61,534 nucleotides of DNA from CAYGWX01 sp964353855 [NCBI: uncultured bacterium] (GTDB lineage: Bacteria > Edwardsbacteria > CAYGWX01). The notes under the pieces are model-generated. The model searched no databases, was not told the origin of the DNA, and saw nothing but the letters and a program-made list of their open reading frames with translations. Every line of letters begins with the position of its first letter. Position 1 is the first letter of the stretch. The DNA is taken from NCBI GenBank assembly GCA_964353855.1, contig CAYGWX010000004.1, positions 30,611-92,144 of the forward strand. Reading direction: 5' to 3'. A program made the position numbers and the translations under genes. Shown in pieces: positions 57,288 to 61,534 of the stretch.

Positions 57288-57567
57288 GGGGGGTCGTCAT
57301 GGAGCCTGTCCCGAACTCGTTTCGGCATCTCTCTTGGCTATCATTCCTTGGGGTTTATAGGGTTGTGTCCCGTTCGACCTGTCCTACGGGTCCGACAGGT
57401 CCGATTTCTTCTTTTCGGTCGTTTCCCCGCTTCTTAGCTTCCTAACTTCTCAGCTTCGCCGTTCTTCCCCCTTCTCCTTGTCCCCTTGTCTGTCTTTCCC
57501 CCCTGCCCCATGTTGAGCCTTGCGAAATCCCGATCTTTATCGGGGCTCCCATGCGGCCGTTCGGGGG
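57288..57567. other. Gene-free stretch with repeats
   Basis: Contains an inverted copy of the dispersed hairpin repeat (57296-57342), a GACCTGTC/GACAGGTC inverted repeat (about 57377-57402) and pyrimidine-rich 8-nt arrays (57432-57495). No gene is seen. Confidence 0.65.
57296..57342. repeat. Dispersed hairpin repeat, copy 3 (inverted)
   Basis: CGTCAT, then CCGAA-CTCGT-TTCGG, then ATCTCTCTTGGCTAT: the reverse complement of the arrangement at 36683, with a changed stem and an insertion. Confidence 0.7.
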
Positions 57568-57596
57568 TTGACAAAACAATCTGATTATGTTAGGAT
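57568..57596 (+). promoter_or_regulatory. Promoter of the first Asp-box gene
   Basis: TTGACA (57568-57573), 17-bp spacer, TAGGAT (57591-57596). Confidence 0.65.
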
Positions 57597-57644
57597 TTCT
57601 CCGTGATGAGTTAGATGTAAAGGGCTTGAAAAAAGGAGGACAGC

Positions 57645-59330
57645 GTGTCCATCGAATCCCTGCCAGCGTCAGATCTTAAACCAGGTCGCTTTCAGGGGTT
57701 TTTGCATCCCTGGGGCCGGCTCGTCCTTCGACTCTTTTCTTTCCTCTCCCGTCTTCCCTGGTTTTCATGCATCCGTTCGAATCGTCGTTCAATTCGAAAT
57801 TCGAAATCCGAAATCCGAAATGCAGTTCGCCTTTTCTCCCGTGCCCCCTTGCTCCCATGCTCCCTTGCTCTTCTTTTCCCTCTGCTCCTCTGCTCCCCTT
57901 CTGCCCTTCACGCCCAGGCAGGCTGGGGATCGGATGTGCGACTGACCACCCGTCCAGGGGCTGGAGGACCCATGCTTGCTGGGCTCTCCAATTATCTGAA
58001 TTTGGTCTGGTACCAGGACTACGTTGACTCCTTGGGTGCCTCTCATCGGGAAGTCTTCTACATGCATAGCACGGATGAAGGTTCGACCTGGGGACAAGAA
58101 GTTAGGCTGAGTACAGAGGACAACAAGACATCGGTTTTACCGGTCATAGCTGCATTTGGAACCAATGTTCATGTGGTCTGGAATGACTATGGCATCGGGA
58201 CCATGTATCGTCGGAGCACGGACTACGGAGTAACTTGGGACTCGATAGATACTCTCTTGGGTAATGATCTGACCTTTGGTAATTCCATTGCCGCCGTGGG
58301 CGATAGTGTTTATGTAATTGGGAATGCTCCTTCCCAACATTGGCAGGTGTATACTTGGAGCACAGATCAAGGTAGATCATGGACCCCATATCGTATCATC
58401 TCTTATCGTCAGTCCCAGCGTTTACCTTTGAGTGTGCACATTCCTTTTCTCCATATCGCCAAAGACCCCTTAGATTCCACTGCTGGAACTCTGAAGACCT
58501 ATTATTTAAGGAGCACGGATGGTGGTCGGAATTGGGGCCGTGATACGTTGATCTCAGATACCGACTCTGCGGGATCTCAAGCGCCTGCCCTGACAGTGGA
58601 CTATCGTGGCAACCCTCACGTGACTTGGTACGACTACCGTTATTCTCCCTACCCCTGGACCGGGGATATCTTTTATACCTTAAGCCGCGATTCCGGGACC
58701 GCGTGGATTTCGCCAGATTCGCTTACTGTTGTTCACCGGGCTGTCAGATCCAGCATTCTTGCCCAGGGAGACACCTTGCATTTGGTCTGGGATGATGACC
58801 GTAATGGCTTTGATACGAACTTTGAGATGTATTATCGAATAAGCACGGACTTGGGTGTGAACTGGAGTTCCGAAGTGCGATTGACCTTAGCTCCAGGGGT
58901 CTCTATTTTCCCATGTTTGGGACAAACGCTAAACTATGTTCACTTGGTATGGGTGGATGAGAGAGACGATACTCTCGCCCATTGGAGGGATATCTATTAT
59001 AAGCGCAAATTCAAGGCGTCCGGCGTGCCATCCCAGGAGATTTCTGACCGTCAAAGGCAAAGGGGTGTTTTTTTAAGAATTCTTCCCAACCCTACGAGAG
59101 GGGGTTGTGTGCTCCAAGTGGAAGGTGAGGTGGTGAAAGAAGTTCATGTCTACAATGTTCAAGGCCGTTTGATAAAGACTCTTACGTCTGACGCTTCACG
59201 TCTTGCGCCGTTCGCGCTTCGCTGGGATGGCCGGGATGAACAAAGGAAGGAGGTGAAGAGTGGGATATATTTCGTTCGGGTGAAAACGGACCGGTGTAGC
59301 GTAACCCAAAAACTCATCTTAATGCGCTGA
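57645..59330 (+). CDS. Secreted Asp-box (BNR) beta-propeller protein with FlgD-like C-terminal domain
   Basis: The start is GTG 57645 with AAAGGAGG about 7 nt upstream. The hydrophobic export signal (LLPCSLALLFPLLLCSPSALHA) comes only after a 65-residue unusual N-terminal region that is encoded by intergenic-type repeat DNA. The body has at least six Asp-box motifs (S-x-D-x-G-x-T/S-W: HSTDEGSTWG, RSTDYGVTWD, WSTDQGRSWT, RSTDGGRNWG, SRDSGTAW, ISTDLGVNWS), i.e. a six-bladed sialidase-like propeller. The catalytic Arg triad and Tyr of sialidases are not evident, so it may bind rather than cut. The C-terminal FlgD-like domain (LPNPTRGG, VYNVQGRLIKTL, WDGRDEQRKEVKSGIYFVRV) marks it as a secreted-sorted protein. 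GC is lower than in the rest of the window. Confidence 0.85.
   Translation: MSIESLPASDLKPGRFQGFLHPWGRLVLRLFSFLSRLPWFSCIRSNRRSIRNSKSEIRNAVRLFSRAPLLPCSLALLFPLLLCSPSALHAQAGWGSDVRLTTRPGAGGPMLAGLSNYLNLVWYQDYVDSLGASHREVFYMHSTDEGSTWGQEVRLSTEDNKTSVLPVIAAFGTNVHVVWNDYGIGTMYRRSTDYGVTWDSIDTLLGNDLTFGNSIAAVGDSVYVIGNAPSQHWQVYTWSTDQGRSWTPYRIISYRQSQRLPLSVHIPFLHIAKDPLDSTAGTLKTYYLRSTDGGRNWGRDTLISDTDSAGSQAPALTVDYRGNPHVTWYDYRYSPYPWTGDIFYTLSRDSGTAWISPDSLTVVHRAVRSSILAQGDTLHLVWDDDRNGFDTNFEMYYRISTDLGVNWSSEVRLTLAPGVSIFPCLGQTLNYVHLVWVDERDDTLAHWRDIYYKRKFKASGVPSQEISDRQRQRGVFLRILPNPTRGGCVLQVEGEVVKEVHVYNVQGRLIKTLTSDASRLAPFALRWDGRDEQRKEVKSGIYFVRVKTDRCSVTQKLILMR
57791..57823. repeat. 7-nt array inside the coding region (TTCGAAA/TCCGAAA type)
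   Basis: TTCGAAA, TTCGAAA, TCCGAAA and TCCGAAA run in tandem and encode part of the N terminus (RNSKSEIRN). 8-nt pyrimidine arrays (CCCTTGCT, CCCATGCT, CCTCTGCT) follow at 57845-57902 and encode the signal helix. Confidence 0.8.
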
Positions 59331-59359
59331 CGCGCAAACCAGGAAAGGAGGTTTTTACC

Positions 59360-61498
59360 ATGTTCAGGAACTTGACCATCGTTGCGATCCTGCTTTTCGG
59401 ATTTGCAGGATCTCTGAGTGCCGGAATGCCCTCCTGGCAGCCCATGCGTTCGCCCCAGGCTGGCCATGCCGACGCCTTTTCCAGTTCCTACGACGCTCCC
59501 AATATCAGATGGTTCGTGTACGCTGCGGACAAAGGCTCAAGGTTGTATAGCGTCACAGGTTCAGTAACCGCATGGGATTCCATCCCCCGTGATGAAGCGA
59601 TGAATCCAGTTTCGGTTGCCTCAGAGCCGAATAACTACCAGACCATCTACATCGCCCGGATCCCCGTGCCTCCTTATAATGAGAAGGTGTGGAAGAGCAT
59701 GGACGCAGGGCTAACCTGGTATGGGAAAAGCAACGGCATCCTTAACTCCAATCCCGTCTGCCTTACTATGGCCCCGAGCGTGAGCAGCGTGCTATACCTA
59801 GGGTGCTCGCCCGTGTCAGGGTTCTCCTCCGTCTTCCAAACTACCAATGGCGGAGATGTTTGGACCGCTAAGCCCTTGCCCGATCAGAATGCAGGGGCGA
59901 ACGCACTCGCCGTGCATCCCGCCAACTCTCAACGTGTTTTATCCGGCTTCAACGACGGGGCCTCTGGGGCGAGCGGGGGCCTATGGTATTCCACCAACGG
60001 CGGTAGCAGTTGGGTTAAAAAGATCAATGGAGACTTCTTTTCCGTTGCCTGGGCCAATGCGAACACGGCCTATGCTGGGGGGGCGACCGCCGCGGGCCAG
60101 TACCGGGTTTATAAGAGTATCAACGGAGGGGTGTCTTGGTCTGCGCTGACCAGCAGTCCATTCCTTCAGGTCAATGCTCTGGCAACCATTCCGGGCACAT
60201 CGGTTGTGTTTGCCGGGGGCGACCCCGCAGCTCCGAATGTCAAAGTTGTCTACCGGAGCGATAATGGAGGCACGTCCTGGAGTCCTAAGGTTTATCATCT
60301 TCAGGATAGTTTGATTTACAGCCTGTACCGGAGCGGTGACGGGGTAATCTGGGCCGGTGGCGAGAAGGCCAATTACCGTTCCACAAACAATGGGGATACC
60401 TGGGTTCAGTGGGACCATGGTTGGCGTGAGCATTATGGCTATGGGACTATCCAAACTGTCTTGCCCGGGGTCATCTACGTTCATGTGGATGCCAACATTT
60501 GGAAAACCACCGACGCTGGAGCCACCTGGACCTTGATGTTTACTCGACAGAGTGGTCCCTCGGAGATGGTGGCTCACCTCACGAATCCCGACAAGGTTGC
60601 CGTCTGTTTCGAAGGGAATGTCGATGTTGATGCGCTTCTTCGGTCGTTGGACGGAGGGTGGACTTGGGAGCAGCGCTGGACGGGTGGGGTGATGAATCAG
60701 AAGTTCTTCGCCGCCAATCCCAGCATGAGCGACTATGTCTATCTGGCGACGAATACAAAGTATTTCCTCCGAAGCCCAAACTGGTGGACTAACATCGAAG
60801 AGTTTTACCATGACAACTGGTTTGTCAATTGCCTGGCTGTGCACCCGGTGAATTACAACGTGCTCTACATGGGTACAAACGCTCCTTCCCCTAATCAGCT
60901 TTTAAAAAGCGAAGACAACGGCGCCAATTGGTATCCAGCGAGTGGTGGGCTTCCGAGTGAGATTGTCGAGGACGTCGTCGTAGATCCCAGTACCCCGGAT
61001 ATTGCTTATTGCGGGACCACGAATGGGCTCTATAAAACTACGAATGGAGGCTCATCTTGGTTCTTTCTTTCGAACTCCCTACATGGGGTCTGGCCGGAAA
61101 ACTGCTTCGCTATTGACCCTGTGGAGCCGAGCATGCTTGCTCTGCTTCAGGGTCCGCAAATTTTCCTTACTGTGGACGGGGGTGCGGCCTGGACAAACAT
61201 AAGCCAGGGCTTGCCAGGGACAAAAGTGAGAGACCTGCAGATCGATTACTATCACCCCGATGCCATCTTCGCGGCTATTCAGCAGGAGCCGCAGCCATCT
61301 TCAAGTGATCGGTTGCAAAAGCTCACCCCAACCTGGCAGTTCAAGTCCCTGACCTCGGCGAGTTCCGAGGCTTCGGACTACAACTCCCAACGTAAGCTGG
61401 TTCGGCAGGAGGGTACAAGTATCCTGCATGCGGTCTATCATAGCGGGGGGGCCAGCAGGCACAATGTTTATTACACTACCCGGACTGGCCCCCGCTAA
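59360..61498 (+). CDS. Secreted Asp-box (BNR/sortilin-like) beta-propeller protein
   Basis: The 712-residue protein has a signal peptide (FRNLTIVAILLFGFAGSLSA) and at least ten Asp-box motifs, e.g. KSMDAGLTW, QTTNGGDVW, YSTNGGSSW, KSINGGVSW, RSDNGGTSW, RSTNNGDTW, KTTDAGATW, RSLDGGWTW, KSEDNGANW, KTTNGGSSW and TVDGGAAW. That suits a large or double propeller like the VPS10/xyloglucanase type. No catalytic pair can be named with confidence. It ends without the FlgD-like tail found in its neighbour (HNVYYTTRTGPR). AAAGGAGG lies 8 nt before the ATG, 29 nt after the upstream gene, so the two are co-transcribed. GC is lower than the window average. Confidence 0.85.
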   Translation: MFRNLTIVAILLFGFAGSLSAGMPSWQPMRSPQAGHADAFSSSYDAPNIRWFVYAADKGSRLYSVTGSVTAWDSIPRDEAMNPVSVASEPNNYQTIYIARIPVPPYNEKVWKSMDAGLTWYGKSNGILNSNPVCLTMAPSVSSVLYLGCSPVSGFSSVFQTTNGGDVWTAKPLPDQNAGANALAVHPANSQRVLSGFNDGASGASGGLWYSTNGGSSWVKKINGDFFSVAWANANTAYAGGATAAGQYRVYKSINGGVSWSALTSSPFLQVNALATIPGTSVVFAGGDPAAPNVKVVYRSDNGGTSWSPKVYHLQDSLIYSLYRSGDGVIWAGGEKANYRSTNNGDTWVQWDHGWREHYGYGTIQTVLPGVIYVHVDANIWKTTDAGATWTLMFTRQSGPSEMVAHLTNPDKVAVCFEGNVDVDALLRSLDGGWTWEQRWTGGVMNQKFFAANPSMSDYVYLATNTKYFLRSPNWWTNIEEFYHDNWFVNCLAVHPVNYNVLYMGTNAPSPNQLLKSEDNGANWYPASGGLPSEIVEDVVVDPSTPDIAYCGTTNGLYKTTNGGSSWFFLSNSLHGVWPENCFAIDPVEPSMLALLQGPQIFLTVDGGAAWTNISQGLPGTKVRDLQIDYYHPDAIFAAIQQEPQPSSSDRLQKLTPTWQFKSLTSASSEASDYNSQRKLVRQEGTSILHAVYHSGGASRHNVYYTTRTGPR

Positions 61499-61534
61499 AC
61501 TGGACTAAAAAGGGGTTGTGGAAGTTGAGGATTA

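Overview
The window looks like a 61.5-kb piece of an uncultured, anaerobic, diderm bacterium with a GC-rich genome. It resembles the FCB/WOR-3/TA06/Edwardsbacteria-type candidate phyla, but no marker here fixes the lineage. Reasons: an outer membrane is implied by LptB, LptE, three OmpA-type porin-like proteins and a PorV-like beta-barrel; four secreted proteins end in the FlgD-like C-terminal domain typical of these phyla; and Fe-S proteins dominate the metabolism (ferredoxin-type proteins, a membrane ETF/menaquinone-type oxidoreductase, an ATP-citrate-lyase-like enzyme carrying a ferredoxin module). TGA is a normal stop codon in most genes.

Layout. 1-5.4 kb: an accessory-looking stretch with a TPR gene running in from the left, a DinB fragment, a DUF6544-like gene and a DUF6132-like gene that are each interrupted by one in-frame TGA, DinB, a head-GIN-domain protein, a fragment of class II aldolase, and a ferredoxin/FmdB pair. 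5.4-12.8 kb: two secreted enzymes on the minus strand (CHAP amidase, subtilase), divergent from a TPR/BTAD regulator. 13-20 kb: PorV-like protein, lptB, rpoN, tRNA-Asn, and a two-subunit ATP-citrate-lyase-like enzyme. 20-23.6 kb: a proline-rich protein, DinB and GNAT, then a gene-free repeat region. 23.6-27.2 kb: HD protein, two-subunit aconitase-like dehydratase and an isocitrate-type dehydrogenase. 27.2-36 kb: NRAMP, UspA, a gingipain-like C25 protease and an EMO-type oxidoreductase. 36-44.7 kb: an STT3-type oligosaccharyltransferase, two small genes lying between duplicated glycyl-tRNA synthetase 5' ends, glyQS, and two secreted proteins of unknown function. 44.7-51 kb: three OmpA paralogues on the minus strand. 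51-57.2 kb: lptE, accD, an ABC ATPase, a large TPR protein and a lytic transglycosylase. 57.6-61.5 kb: two Asp-box beta-propeller proteins with lower GC.

How the genes fit together. Citrate cleavage (ATP-citrate-lyase-like) plus aconitase and isocitrate dehydrogenase form one arm of a TCA cycle that could run reductively. The PorV-like protein, the FlgD-tailed proteases and propellers, the OST and the OmpA proteins describe a cell-surface secretion and envelope programme.

Most worth following: two TGA-interrupted ORFs that each have a hairpin just after the TGA at bacterial SECIS distance (candidate selenoproteins); the ferredoxin-tailed citrate lyase; the duplicated glyQS promoter and start; a promoter class that places the start codon at the expected transcription start (leaderless mRNAs); and families of short intergenic repeats, one of which shows base-pair-preserving changes.
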